Positions 25,996 through 34,484 of a stretch of DNA of 64,000 nucleotides are shown piece after piece. Position 1 is the first letter of the stretch. Every line of letters starts with the position of its first letter. Location: contig OY970239.1 in NCBI GenBank assembly GCA_963715405.1, positions 1,612,001 through 1,676,000 on the forward strand, in the 5' to 3' direction. Below the pieces are notes generated by a model. The model saw only the letters and a program-made list of their open reading frames with translations, made no database searches and was not told where the DNA came from. The position numbers were made by a program, and so were the translations under genes. This DNA comes from JALZKA01 sp963715405. Lineage in GTDB: Bacteria; Actinomycetota; Thermoleophilia; Solirubrobacterales; 70-9.

Positions 25996-27313
25996 CTACG
26001 CAGCGCCCAACTCTCGTTCAACCGCGCTCGAAAGACGGCTCGCGACCGAGTCGGCCTCCTCCTGGGTGGGCGCCTCGACCATCACTCGCACCAGCGGCTC
26101 GGTGCCCGACGGGCGGACCAGCACGCGGCCGCGGCCCTCGAGCTCCTTCTCTTCGCGCTCGACCTCGCTCCAGAACGCCTGTCGCGTCTTCGAGCGCATC
26201 CCGATCGGCGACACGCACGTTCACGAGCGTCTGCGGCAGCTTCTCCATCGGGATCGCCTCGGCCAGGGAACGACCCGCCAGCGCGCGACAGGCGAGGAGC
26301 GACGCGGCGATCCCGTCGCCGGTCGGCGCGAACTCGGTCCAGATGAGGTGGCCGGATTGCTCGCCGCCGAGCATCCAGCCACGGCGGTTAAGCGCTTCGG
26401 AAACGTGCTTGTCGCCCACAGGCGTCGTCGCCACCTCGATCCCGGCCGCTTCCATGGCCTTGTGAAAGCCGAAGTTCGACATGACGGTGACCGCGACTCC
26501 GCCGCCGAGCTCGCCGCTCTCGGCGAGGTGGCGCGCGATCAGGACGATGAGCTCGTCGCCGTCCCGGAGCCGGCCGTCCGCATCAACCGCGATCACGCGG
26601 TCGCCATCGCCGTCGTAGGCGAAGCCGACGTCCGCGCCAGAGGCGACTACGCGCTCGGCCAGGGCTTCGGGATGAGTGGAGCCACAGGATTCGTTGATGT
26701 TGCGGCCGTCCGGCTCGGCGCAGAGAACCTCGACTTCGGCTCCGAGCCGCTTGAAGATCTCAGGACCCGCGGCGTGGGTGGATCCGTTAGCGCAGTCGAG
26801 GACGACCTTGAGGCCCTGGAGTCGCGAGCGGAAGGCACCTTCGAGCTCTCGGAGGTAGTCGTCGTGGGCACCATGAAGAACCCGGACCTGGCCGACGGCA
26901 CTCGGCGGTCTCAGGTCGGCAGCCACCGCTGCCTCGATTCGCTCCTCCGCCTCGGCGGGGAGCTTGGCGCCGTCGCGGCCGAAGAACTTGATGCCGTTGT
27001 CCTGCCACGGGTTGTGGGAAGCGGACACAACCACGGCGAAATCGAGGCCGAGGCGTCTGACGAGGATCGATGCAGCCGGGGTGGGAACGACTCCCGCGAT
27101 AAGCGCATCTCCCCCACCTTGTGCGATTCCGGCGGCAAGCGCGTCCTCGAGCATCGGCCCCGACTCGCGCGTGTCGCGGATGATCAGGACTTGGGGCCGG
27201 TCGGCTCGCGCCTCGTCGGCGGCTGCCCGGCCGAGCGCTACCGCCAGCTCAGCCGTCAGAGCCTCGCCGGCGACCCCGCGGACGCCGTCGGTTCCGAATA
27301 GCCGCTTAGCCAC
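25996..27313 (-). CDS. glmM: Phosphoglucosamine mutase (one frameshift)
   Basis: Interconverts glucosamine-6-phosphate and glucosamine-1-phosphate, the step after GlmS. Starts MAKRLFGTDGVRG. The catalytic phosphoserine loop is SASHNPWQDNGIKFFG, the metal site AYDGDGDRVIAVD, and the sugar-binding loop GGEQSGHLIW. Near 26200 the frame changes; the alternative frame gives the phosphate-binding C-terminus VLVRPSGTEPLVRVMVEA. Total about 438 residues, usual for the family. It follows rpsI by nine bases in a conserved rplM-rpsI-glmM arrangement. Confidence 0.95.
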
Positions 27314-27322
27314 GCAGGAGTT

Positions 27323-28286
27323 CTAGCGTTTACTGAACTGCGGCTTCTTGCGCGCCTTCTTGAAGCCTGCCTTGCGGCGTTCCTTCTCGCGCGCGTCCCG
27401 GGTGAGCATGCCGCGGCGCTTGAGCTCGCCGCGAAGCTCGGGATCGATCTCGATCAGGGCTCGCGCCGTCGCGTGGCGAACCGCGTCGGCTTGGCCGGAG
27501 ACGCCGCCGCCGTGGACGCGGACCTTGACATCGACCTGGCTGTCGTAGCCGGAGGTCGTGAGCGCCTGACGCGCGATCGTCTGGTGCAGGCTGCGGGGAA
27601 AGTAGTCCTCGATCGTCTTGCGGTTGACGAGGAACTCGCCGCCGCCCTTGACGATGACCACGCGGGCGATCGCGGTCTTCCGCTTGCCCGTGGCCTGGAT
27701 GCGGGCGTCGTCGGAAAGGTCGAGCTTTGCGCCCTCGCGCAGAGCGGGCTCGTCGGCGACGATGTCGGATTCCGCCGCGGCGGCCTGGGCGGCTTCCTCC
27801 TGCTCTGCCTCGAGACGGGCTCGCTCCTCGGCGGAGAGCTCGCGCTCTTCCTCGATCAGGAGCGGCTCGAGGTCGGCGCCGGGCGTTACGTCCTTGCGCG
27901 CGCGACTCGGTGACGGGCGCCTCGGCGGGCTCGGCGTCGCCTTCGTCCGGAGCGCCGGCGTCTTCGGCGGGCACTTCCTCGGCGGGTGCCGGGTCCGCGG
28001 CCGGCGGCTCGTCTCCAGCGGGCTCGTCGGTTGGCGACTCGTCAGGCGGAGCGGCCTGCTCTGAGGGCTCAGGCGCTCTCGTCGCGTCGTCGCTGAAGCG
28101 GATGCCTCGTCGGCGGGCGTCTCAGCGGGAGCGGACGGGCCGACATCCGCCTCGTCGGGCACTTCTGCAGGCGAGTCTTCTGCGGGGACGGGCTCGGGCG
28201 CGCCCTGCGTGTCCTCCGCGGGAGCGGCTCTCGTCGCTTGCCTCGTCCTCGGCGGGTGCGTCGTCCTGCGTGGGGTCGTCGCTCAA
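27323..28286 (-). CDS. rpsI: 30S ribosomal protein S9 with long acidic N-terminal extension (frameshifted)
   Basis: The C-terminal 130 residues are a normal S9: IQATGKRKTAIARVVIVKGGG, NRKTIEDYFPR, VRVHGGGVSGQADAVRHATARAL and the tail KKARKKPQFSKR that reaches the ribosomal P site. Upstream is an unusually long Glu/Ala/Pro/Asp-rich stretch of roughly 180 residues, in three pieces across frames (repeated PAEE, PADE, DEP words). Likely start is TTG 28286 overlapping the rplM stop (TTGA). The S9 core itself is unbroken. The extension is probably disordered. Confidence 0.9.
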
Positions 28287-28717
28287 GTTTCGATCTCCAG
28301 TGGCTTCGGTTGCTGAGCCTTGTGGGGGTGGTCGGGTCCGGCGTAGATCTTCAGCTTGGTGATCTGCGCTCGGCCGAGGCGGTTGCGCGGAAGCATGCCC
28401 TTCACGGCCTTGCGGATGACCTCTTCCGGGCGGCGGTCAAGCTGCTCTCCGAGCGTGCGCTGGCGCAATCCGCCGGGATAGCCCGAGTGCCGGTAGTAGG
28501 TCTTTTGCTCGAGCTTCTTGCCGGTCACCGCGATCTTCTCCGCGTTCACGACGACGACGAAGTCGCCGGTGTCGCAATGCGGGGTGTATTCGGGCTTGTT
28601 CTTGCCGCGGAGCTGGTCGGCGATCTGCGTCGCAAGGCGGCCGAGCGTCTTTCCCTCGGCGTCGACGAGCACCCAGTCACGCTGGCGATTCTCGGGGGTG
28701 GCTACGAAGGTCTTCAT
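28283..28717 (-). CDS. rplM: 50S ribosomal protein L13
   Basis: 144 residues, starting ATG at 28717 (MKTFVATPENRQRDW). Family segments VLVDAEGKTLGRLATQIA, LRGKNKPEYTPHCDTGDFVVVVNA, TYYRHSGYPGGL and AVKGMLPRNRLGR are all present. It is the first gene of the large minus-strand core block. Its stop overlaps the S9 start by TTGA. Confidence 0.97.
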   Translation of the reverse strand: MKTFVATPENRQRDWVLVDAEGKTLGRLATQIADQLRGKNKPEYTPHCDTGDFVVVVNAEKIAVTGKKLEQKTYYRHSGYPGGLRQRTLGEQLDRRPEEVIRKAVKGMLPRNRLGRAQITKLKIYAGPDHPHKAQQPKPLEIET

Positions 28718-29031
28718 TCGCTCGTTTGGCGCGCACTTACGCGCGAAACCGCGCCCGGCAATGGTGCCGCAGCGCGGGCGGATGAGGATAGAGGATGGGG
28801 CGCTATCGACGAATCGAGAGAGCTCGGCGCGGGCTCTCATGTCCGGGACGCATTCGACTCGGCCGCCGAGCGTGCAGCGTCGCCACCGAGCCGAGGCCAT
28901 CTCCTTGGGTTCCTTGCATTGTGGGTGCCATCCCAGACGCCCCACTCTTCAAAGTCACGCCCTGCCAGCTCACGGAACGTCAAGAGACGACCTCGTTGTA
29001 TCGAGCGCAAGCCCCGGCTACGGTTCCGTCC
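28718..29031. other. Divergent intergenic region upstream of rplM and a flippase gene
   Basis: A 314-base gap that must hold the promoter of the rplM operon (minus strand) and that of the flippase gene (plus strand). A GC-rich inverted repeat (CGCGC at 28730-28734 and GCGCG at 28741-28745) lies in the L13 leader. I see no convincing -35/-10 pair and no gene. Confidence 0.4.
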
Positions 29032-30414
29032 GTGGCAACCCAAGCGGCCCAGGAGGCACGCGAATACGGCCGCGCCGCGAGCCTCCTCACGATCGCCCTT
29101 GCGACCGCAGGCGCGCTCACGTACGTGTTCTTTGCCGTCGCCTCCCATAGCTTGAGCGAGGACGAATACGGCCGAATCGTCGTGCTCTGGTCGGTCGTCT
29201 TCATATCGGTGTCGGTCCTGTTCAGACCGGTTGAGCAGCTGCTGGCACGGACGGTCGCGGACCTCTCTGAGCGCGGCCATTCGGTTCGGCACGCCTGCCG
29301 GGTGGCGGCGACCATTCAAATGGCCGTCGCTGTCGTGTTCTTGGTGGTAGCCCTGGCGCTGCGCTCCGTCCTCACGGACGAACTGTTCGACGGTAAGGAC
29401 CTGCTTTTCTGGGTGCTCGTCGGCTCTGTCCTCGCGTTCGCAGCCAGTTACTTCGCACGCGGGTTCTTTGCCGGCAGCCACAGGATGGGCTGGTATGCCG
29501 CCCTCCTCATCGTTGAGGGCGTCGTTCGGCTGAGCCTCGCATTTGTGGTTGCCGTCGGAATCTCCGAGGGCGCGGGTCTGGTCGCGATCGGAATCGCCGC
29601 CGGACCCCTCGCGAGCCTCGCAGTCGTGCCTTTGGCACTTCGGAGGACCAACCGAACGGATGGCTCTCCCGTCGACGTCTCCACAACGCCTCCTAGACCA
29701 TCGGCCGACGCGGCGTCGCCGTTCACGCTGGCACAGGGTGGAGGCTTCGCAGCTGCCCTCCTATGCGTCATGTTGAGCGAGCAGGTCCTTCTCAACTCGG
29801 GCGTCCTGTTTGTTCGAGGCGCTGAGGGAGCGGCCGCCGCCGGATTCATCTTCAACGTCCTGATGGTGGCACGAGCACCCGTAGTGCTCTTTCAGGCAGT
29901 CGCCGCCAGCCTGCTCCCGCATCTCACTCGGCTGCGCTCACGCGGCGACAGGTCAAGTGGCGAGGCGTTCGCGCTGTCAGTCAACCTGACCCTCCTGGTC
30001 GTCGCGGGCTTCACTGCCGTCGTTCTGCTCGGCGTGCTGGCCGTGGGGCCACCTGTGATGCAGATCGCGTTCGGCGACAACTTCGACTACGACCGCGTCG
30101 GCCTTTCGATCGTCGCAGTCGGAATGGGGTGCTACCTCGCGGCCGCGACCTTCAGCCAGGCGACGATTGCTCAAGGCAAGGCCACCGCAGCCGCCGCGTG
30201 CTGGCTCGCGTCGGGCGCAGCATTCATCGCCATCAACCTGACCTCGGTGTCCGACGCTTTTCGGCGTGTCGAGGCCGGTTTCGCCGCAAGCGCCCTCCTC
30301 TTACTGGTGGGGCTGTTCCTCGTCTATCGGAGCCGGGCTCGCGGGGCCGCGCTCGAGCCGGGATCCTCGCGGGAACTCGAAGCTCAGCTCGCGGCTGCCG
30401 ACGAAGCCGTCTGA
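29032..30414 (+). CDS. Polysaccharide biosynthesis flippase-like membrane protein
   Basis: 460 residues from GTG 29032, with about 12-14 transmembrane helices and the MATE/MOP-type arrangement of Wzx flippases: LGRAASLLTIALATAG-type opening (YGRAASLLTIALATAGALTYVFFAV), EDEYGRIVVLWSVVFI, FRPVEQLLARTVADLSERGH, SVLAFAASYFARGFFAGSHRMGWYA and ASLLPHLTRLRSRGD. Members move lipid-linked glycans across the membrane. The longer frame upstream is not protein-like, so the GTG is preferred. It is 7 kb from the main glycan locus. Confidence 0.8.
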   Translation: MATQAAQEAREYGRAASLLTIALATAGALTYVFFAVASHSLSEDEYGRIVVLWSVVFISVSVLFRPVEQLLARTVADLSERGHSVRHACRVAATIQMAVAVVFLVVALALRSVLTDELFDGKDLLFWVLVGSVLAFAASYFARGFFAGSHRMGWYAALLIVEGVVRLSLAFVVAVGISEGAGLVAIGIAAGPLASLAVVPLALRRTNRTDGSPVDVSTTPPRPSADAASPFTLAQGGGFAAALLCVMLSEQVLLNSGVLFVRGAEGAAAAGFIFNVLMVARAPVVLFQAVAASLLPHLTRLRSRGDRSSGEAFALSVNLTLLVVAGFTAVVLLGVLAVGPPVMQIAFGDNFDYDRVGLSIVAVGMGCYLAAATFSQATIAQGKATAAAACWLASGAAFIAINLTSVSDAFRRVEAGFAASALLLLVGLFLVYRSRARGAALEPGSSRELEAQLAAADEAV

Positions 30415-30417
30415 CGG

Positions 30418-30438
30418 GAGCCGGCTCCTTGCCGGCTC
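30418..30438. terminator. Hairpin between convergent flippase and guaA genes
   Basis: GAGCCGG (30418-30424) pairs with CCGGCTC (30432-30438) over a seven-base loop in the 22-base gap between two convergent stops, overlapping the guaA stop codon. There is no T run, so it may only roughly mark termination. Confidence 0.45.
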
Positions 30439-32134
30439 ATTCCCACTCGATCGTCGCGGGCGGCTTCGATGAAATGTCGAGCGCGACCCGGTTGACGCCG
30501 GGAACCTCGTTGATGATGCGGTTGGAGACGCGCTCCAGGAGCTCGTAAGGAAGGCGCGCCCAGTCTGCGGTCATAGCATCTTCGGAGGTGACGGCACGGA
30601 TCACGATCGGATAGGCGTAGGTACGGCCGTCCCCTTGGACGCCCACTGACCGGACAACGGGCAGCACGCAAAACGATTGCCAGAGTTCGCGATAGAGCCC
30701 GGCTGCTCGCACCTCTTCCTGAAGAATCGCGTCCGCGTCACGAAGGATGTCGAGGCGCTCCTTGGTTACCTCGCCGCCCACGATGCGGATGCCGAGACCC
30801 GGGCCGGGGAAAGGCTGGCGCCAGACCAGCTTGTCGGCAAGGCCAAGCTCCGATGCCACGGCGCGCACCTCATCCTTGAAGAGCATCCGAAGCGGCTCCA
30901 CAAGCTCGAAGTCGAGGTCGTCGGGGAGGCCCCCCACGTTGTGGTGGGACTTGATCGTCGCCGCGCCGTGACCCTCCCCCCCGGACTCGATCACGTCCGA
31001 ATAGAGCGTTCCCTGGACGAGGAACTTGGCGTCGGCGAGCTTTCGGGCCTCGTCTTCGAAGACGCGGATGAACTCCGTGCCGATGATCTTTCGCTTCGTC
31101 TCGGGGTCGGTCTCGCCTGAGAGCCGCTCGAGGAACCGGTCCTCCGCGTCGACGTGGACGAGCTTGATCCCAAGCCCCTCGCGAAACGCCTTGACGACCT
31201 GCTCGGCTTCCCCCTTGCGCAATAGCCCGTGGTCGACGAGGACACAGGTGAGCTGATCGCCAATCGCCCTGTGGACGAGCGCGGCGGCCGTAGCGGAGTC
31301 GACGCCGCCCGAGAGCCCGCAAATGACCTCGGCGTCCCCCACCTGCGCCTGGATCTTCTCCACCTGCTCTGAGATCACCGAAGCGGGCGACCATCGCTCC
31401 TCGCAGCCGACGATCTCCCGCAAGAAGCGCTCGAGCACCTCGGTTCCGTAGGGGGTGTGAACGACCTCGGGGTGAAACTGGATTCCGTAGAGGCCTTGCT
31501 CCGCCGACTCGAAAGCTGCGACCGGCGACCCCGGGCTCGCGGCCAGGGCATCGAAGCCTTCGGGCGCCTCCAAGACGCAGTCGCGGTGGCTCATCCAGCA
31601 CTGCTGCTCGGCAGGCAGATCGCGCAACAGCCTGCCGCCGTCGCCCGTCAGCGTGAGTGCCGTCCGGCCGAACTCGCCCGCCTCTGCACCTTCGACCTTG
31701 CCGCCGAGCTCAAGCGCCATCGCCTGCATGCCGTAGCAGATGCCAAGCACCGGAACCCCGAGCTCGAGAAGCTCTCGGCGCAGGCGCGGCGCGTCATCGG
31801 CGTAGACGGACGCGGGTCCGCCAGAGAGCACGAGCGCACGCGGTGCGCGATCGCGGATCCGCTCGATCGAGACGTCGGCCGGCAGGAGCTCGGCGAAGAC
31901 GCCGCATTCGCGGATCCGCCGTGCGATCAGCTGGGAGTACTGGCCGCCGAAGTCGAGGACAAGCACCTCCTCGCGCGCCGACTCGGGAGGCTGAACGTCG
32001 ACCGTCTCGGGGGCGGCGGGCTCGCCCTTGACGATTTCACGAGCGGCCGTGGACGAGACCGGGACTCCCTCGTGGTGCTCCGGGCGCAGCTCGCCGTCGG
32101 GCGGCGAGACGATGCCCGAAGCGGGATCAGCCAT
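30437..32134 (-). CDS. guaA: GMP synthase (glutamine-hydrolysing)
   Basis: Converts XMP to GMP with ATP and glutamine. The 565-residue protein has a class I glutaminase with VLDFGGQYSQLIARRI and the nucleophile in LGICYGMQA, His/Glu in FHPEVVHTPYG, then an ATP-pyrophosphatase domain (GLSGGVDSATAAALVHRA) and the dimerisation domain ending PPATIEWE. ATG 32134 gives a roughly 45-residue polar N-terminal extension; a start nearer the glutaminase domain cannot be excluded. It overlaps the GuaB3 stop by eight bases. Confidence 0.96.
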   Translation of the reverse strand: MADPASGIVSPPDGELRPEHHEGVPVSSTAAREIVKGEPAAPETVDVQPPESAREEVLVLDFGGQYSQLIARRIRECGVFAELLPADVSIERIRDRAPRALVLSGGPASVYADDAPRLRRELLELGVPVLGICYGMQAMALELGGKVEGAEAGEFGRTALTLTGDGGRLLRDLPAEQQCWMSHRDCVLEAPEGFDALAASPGSPVAAFESAEQGLYGIQFHPEVVHTPYGTEVLERFLREIVGCEERWSPASVISEQVEKIQAQVGDAEVICGLSGGVDSATAAALVHRAIGDQLTCVLVDHGLLRKGEAEQVVKAFREGLGIKLVHVDAEDRFLERLSGETDPETKRKIIGTEFIRVFEDEARKLADAKFLVQGTLYSDVIESGGEGHGAATIKSHHNVGGLPDDLDFELVEPLRMLFKDEVRAVASELGLADKLVWRQPFPGPGLGIRIVGGEVTKERLDILRDADAILQEEVRAAGLYRELWQSFCVLPVVRSVGVQGDGRTYAYPIVIRAVTSEDAMTADWARLPYELLERVSNRIINEVPGVNRVALDISSKPPATIEWE

Positions 32135-33353
32135 CGGCGACCTTGACTCCGTTCTCGTGTGCCGCGGCCCCGTTCGACACCGCCGACTTGCCGTTCGCGC
32201 CCATGCCGACCGCCTGGGAGCGCTGGAGCTGCTTGCCCTCGGTCTGGAGCGCCGGCGCGACCATGACCTCGGCGCGCTGGAAGTCGCGAATGTCCTCATA
32301 GCCGCAGGTCGCCATCGACGTGCGAAGCGCGCCCATCAGGTTGAACGTGCCGTCGTTCTCGTGGGCGGGACCCATAAGGATCTCCTCGAGTGTCCCGTCC
32401 TGGCGGGTCTCGACCCGAGTCCCGCGCGGCAGCGAGGGATGGAAGGTCGCCATGCCCCAGTGGTTCCCGCGACCGGGAGCTTCCTTGGCCCGAGCGAGCG
32501 GTGATCCGATCATCACAGCGTCAGCACCGCAGGCAATCGCCTTGGAGATGTCGCCGCCCGTCCGCATGCCGCCGTCGGCGATGACGTTGCAGTATTCGCC
32601 CGTTTCCAGCATGTGCTGGGCGCGGGCGGCCGCCACGTCGGCGATCGCCGTGGCCTGTGGGACGCCGAGACCAAGGACGCCGCGGGTGGTGCACGCGGCG
32701 CCGGGGCCGACGCCGACCAGGACGCCAACGGCGCCCGTCCGCATCAGGTGAAGTCCGGTGGAATAGGAAGCACAACCACCCGCTACGACCGGCACCGGCA
32801 CCTCGGCGATGAACTCTTTCAAGTTGAGTGGCTCGGACTTCGTCGAGACGTGCTCGGCCGAGATCACCGTGCCCTGGATCACCAGGATGTCGAGTCCCGC
32901 CTCGAGCGCGACCTCGTAGTAGTCGGTCACTCGCTGGGGCGTGAGCGAACCGGCGGCAACCACCCCGGCGGCCTTGATCTCTTCGATCCGCTTGGCGACC
33001 AGGTCCGGGTCGACAGGCTGCTCGTAGATCTCCTGCATGAGATGGGTCGCGCGATCGGGCGGCGCCGACGCGATCCGCTCGAGCTGCTCGTCCGCGTCCT
33101 CGTAGCGCGACCAGATGCCCTCGAGGTTGAGTACTCCGAGGCCGCCGAGCTTTCCGAGGCCGATCGCCGTCTCCGGGGAGACGACGCCGTCCATCGCCGA
33201 GGCGACGAGCGGGAGTTCGAAGCGGTATGGGCCCAGGGTCCACGAGACGTCGACGTCGTCGGGGTCGCGCGTCCTGCGCGACGGCACGATCGCGATGTCG
33301 TCGAACCCGTAGGCCCGCCTGCCCTTCTTGCCCCGACCGATCTCGACTTCCAC
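32127..33353 (-). CDS. GuaB3-family IMP dehydrogenase-related protein
   Basis: A 408-residue TIM-barrel protein of the IMPDH/GMP-reductase superfamily without the CBS pair of classic GuaB. Catalytic loop GPGAACTTRGVLGLG carries the nucleophilic Cys; the phosphate-binding VIADGGMRTGGDISKAIACGADAVMIGSPLA and NAD-side VASAMDGVV are present. The 'GuaB3' subtype fits the start GRGKKGRRAYGFDDIAIVPS and length. GTG 33353 has AAGGAG about ten bases upstream. It is coupled to guaA, implying guanine nucleotide synthesis. Whether it is a true IMPDH or has another activity is not settled by sequence. Confidence 0.9.
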   Translation of the reverse strand: MEVEIGRGKKGRRAYGFDDIAIVPSRRTRDPDDVDVSWTLGPYRFELPLVASAMDGVVSPETAIGLGKLGGLGVLNLEGIWSRYEDADEQLERIASAPPDRATHLMQEIYEQPVDPDLVAKRIEEIKAAGVVAAGSLTPQRVTDYYEVALEAGLDILVIQGTVISAEHVSTKSEPLNLKEFIAEVPVPVVAGGCASYSTGLHLMRTGAVGVLVGVGPGAACTTRGVLGLGVPQATAIADVAAARAQHMLETGEYCNVIADGGMRTGGDISKAIACGADAVMIGSPLARAKEAPGRGNHWGMATFHPSLPRGTRVETRQDGTLEEILMGPAHENDGTFNLMGALRTSMATCGYEDIRDFQRAEVMVAPALQTEGKQLQRSQAVGMGANGKSAVSNGAAAHENGVKVADG

Positions 33354-33502
33354 CCTCGCTCAGCTCCTTCTTTCGTGAGCCCTCAGGCTAGGTCCGCAGA
33401 CGGACGAAAAAAGCCCCTCGGAAAGGGGCTTCAAAGTCGCAATTTGCGGTTGCCTGACCCGGTACTCCAAGGTCCAGTCGAGGATAACAGCGGTCAACCC
33501 GC
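33354..33502 (-). promoter_or_regulatory. guaB3-guaA leader region with internal terminator
   Basis: 149 bases separate the sugar-kinase stop from the GuaB3 start. On the minus strand the first half can pair (GGGTTG near 33495 with CAACC near 33449, and GACC with GGTC), the middle ends in an intrinsic terminator, and a second small hairpin (GTCCGTCTGCGGAC) precedes the ribosome site. This could be a simple gene end followed by a promoter, or an attenuator controlling purine genes. No known riboswitch class is recognised. Confidence 0.4.
33405..33431 (-). terminator. Intrinsic terminator downstream of the PfkB kinase
   Basis: On the minus strand AAGCCCC (33431-33425) pairs with GGGGCTT (33417-33411) over a seven-base loop, followed directly by a run of Ts (33412-33407). 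This is the most canonical rho-independent terminator in the window. Confidence 0.85.
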
Positions 33503-34462
33503 TTAGGCGACGCCAACCGAGACGTCCAGCTCACGCACGCTCACCCGCGAAGCGATCCGCTCGACCTCCCGTGGGTCGAGTGTTCCCGCGCCGAAATGCT
33601 GAGTGGATTCCGCGCCGCACGCGACCCCGTATGCAAGGCATTCTTGGGCGGACCTATCCTCGAAGCGCGCCGCCACGTACCCGGCCAAAAAAGCGTCGCC
33701 GGAGCCGACGGCCGAGATCGGCTCCATCTGGTCTATCGCCACCTCATAACGGCGGCGATCGGGGCCCTCGCCCACGATCGCAGCGCAGCCGTCGGCGCTC
33801 GTGATGATCGCCTCCCTCGCGCCCATCTCCATGAGCCCGCTCAGGGCCATGACCCGGTCGTCCAAGTCGTTGAACTCGTACCCCACTGCCTCCTCGGCCT
33901 CCAGCACGTTGGGCACGACCACCGTGGGCTCCGCCCGCAGCCCGGCGCGCATCTGCTCGCCATCCGAATCGAGGACCGTGATGACGCCGAGGCCCTTCAG
34001 CGCAGAGACGAGGCGCGCGTAGACATCGGGGTCGCAGCCCGGCGGAATCGAGCCCGCGAGAACGCAGATCGATGCGCCCTGACCCAGGTAGAGAAGCTTC
34101 TCGACGAAGCGGTCCACCTCCTCGGCGCTCACCTGTGGGCCGCGTTCGTTGATCTCGGTCTGCTCGCCGGTCGTGGGATCTACGACAGCCAGGTTCGTGC
34201 GAGACTCGCCGGCGATCTGGGTGAAGTCGTTCAGGATCGCCTCCTCACCAAGGCGCTCCACGATGCGAGTTCCGGCCGACCCTCCCACGAGTCCCGTCGC
34301 GATGACGGGGCGGCCGAGAAGCTTGAGAGCCCTCGCAACGTTCACGCCCTTGCCCCCAGCAACGGTGCGAGATTCGACCGCGCGGTGGCGCTGGCCAAGG
34401 CGGAAGTTGGGGACCGCGACCGTGCGGTCGATCGCTGCGTTGAGGGTGACGGTGAGGATCAC
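33503..34462 (-). CDS. PfkB-family sugar kinase, 1-phosphofructokinase-like
   Basis: 319 residues from GTG 34462 (VILTVTLNAAIDRT, the usual 1-phosphofructokinase opening). Signatures are GGKGVNVARALKLLG near the substrate site, VLAGSIPPGCDPD, and ISAVGSGDAFLAGYVA with the catalytic Asp. These match FruK/LacC-type kinases that phosphorylate fructose-1-phosphate or tagatose-6-phosphate. No phosphotransferase or fructose genes are adjacent, so the substrate is inferred from family only. Confidence 0.88.
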   Translation of the reverse strand: MILTVTLNAAIDRTVAVPNFRLGQRHRAVESRTVAGGKGVNVARALKLLGRPVIATGLVGGSAGTRIVERLGEEAILNDFTQIAGESRTNLAVVDPTTGEQTEINERGPQVSAEEVDRFVEKLLYLGQGASICVLAGSIPPGCDPDVYARLVSALKGLGVITVLDSDGEQMRAGLRAEPTVVVPNVLEAEEAVGYEFNDLDDRVMALSGLMEMGAREAIITSADGCAAIVGEGPDRRRYEVAIDQMEPISAVGSGDAFLAGYVAARFEDRSAQECLAYGVACGAESTQHFGAGTLDPREVERIASRVSVRELDVSVGVA

Positions 34463-34484
34463 GTCGGGGACTCGAAGCCTACCG

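Noticed and set aside
25877..27301. 474-residue plus-strand open frame opposite glmM
   Set aside because: The minus strand carries all GlmM active-site motifs. The plus frame has no recognisable domain.
28795..29031. 79-codon upstream extension of the flippase frame
   Set aside because: Arg/Pro-rich with no membrane or family character; the GTG at 29032 gives the expected N-terminus.
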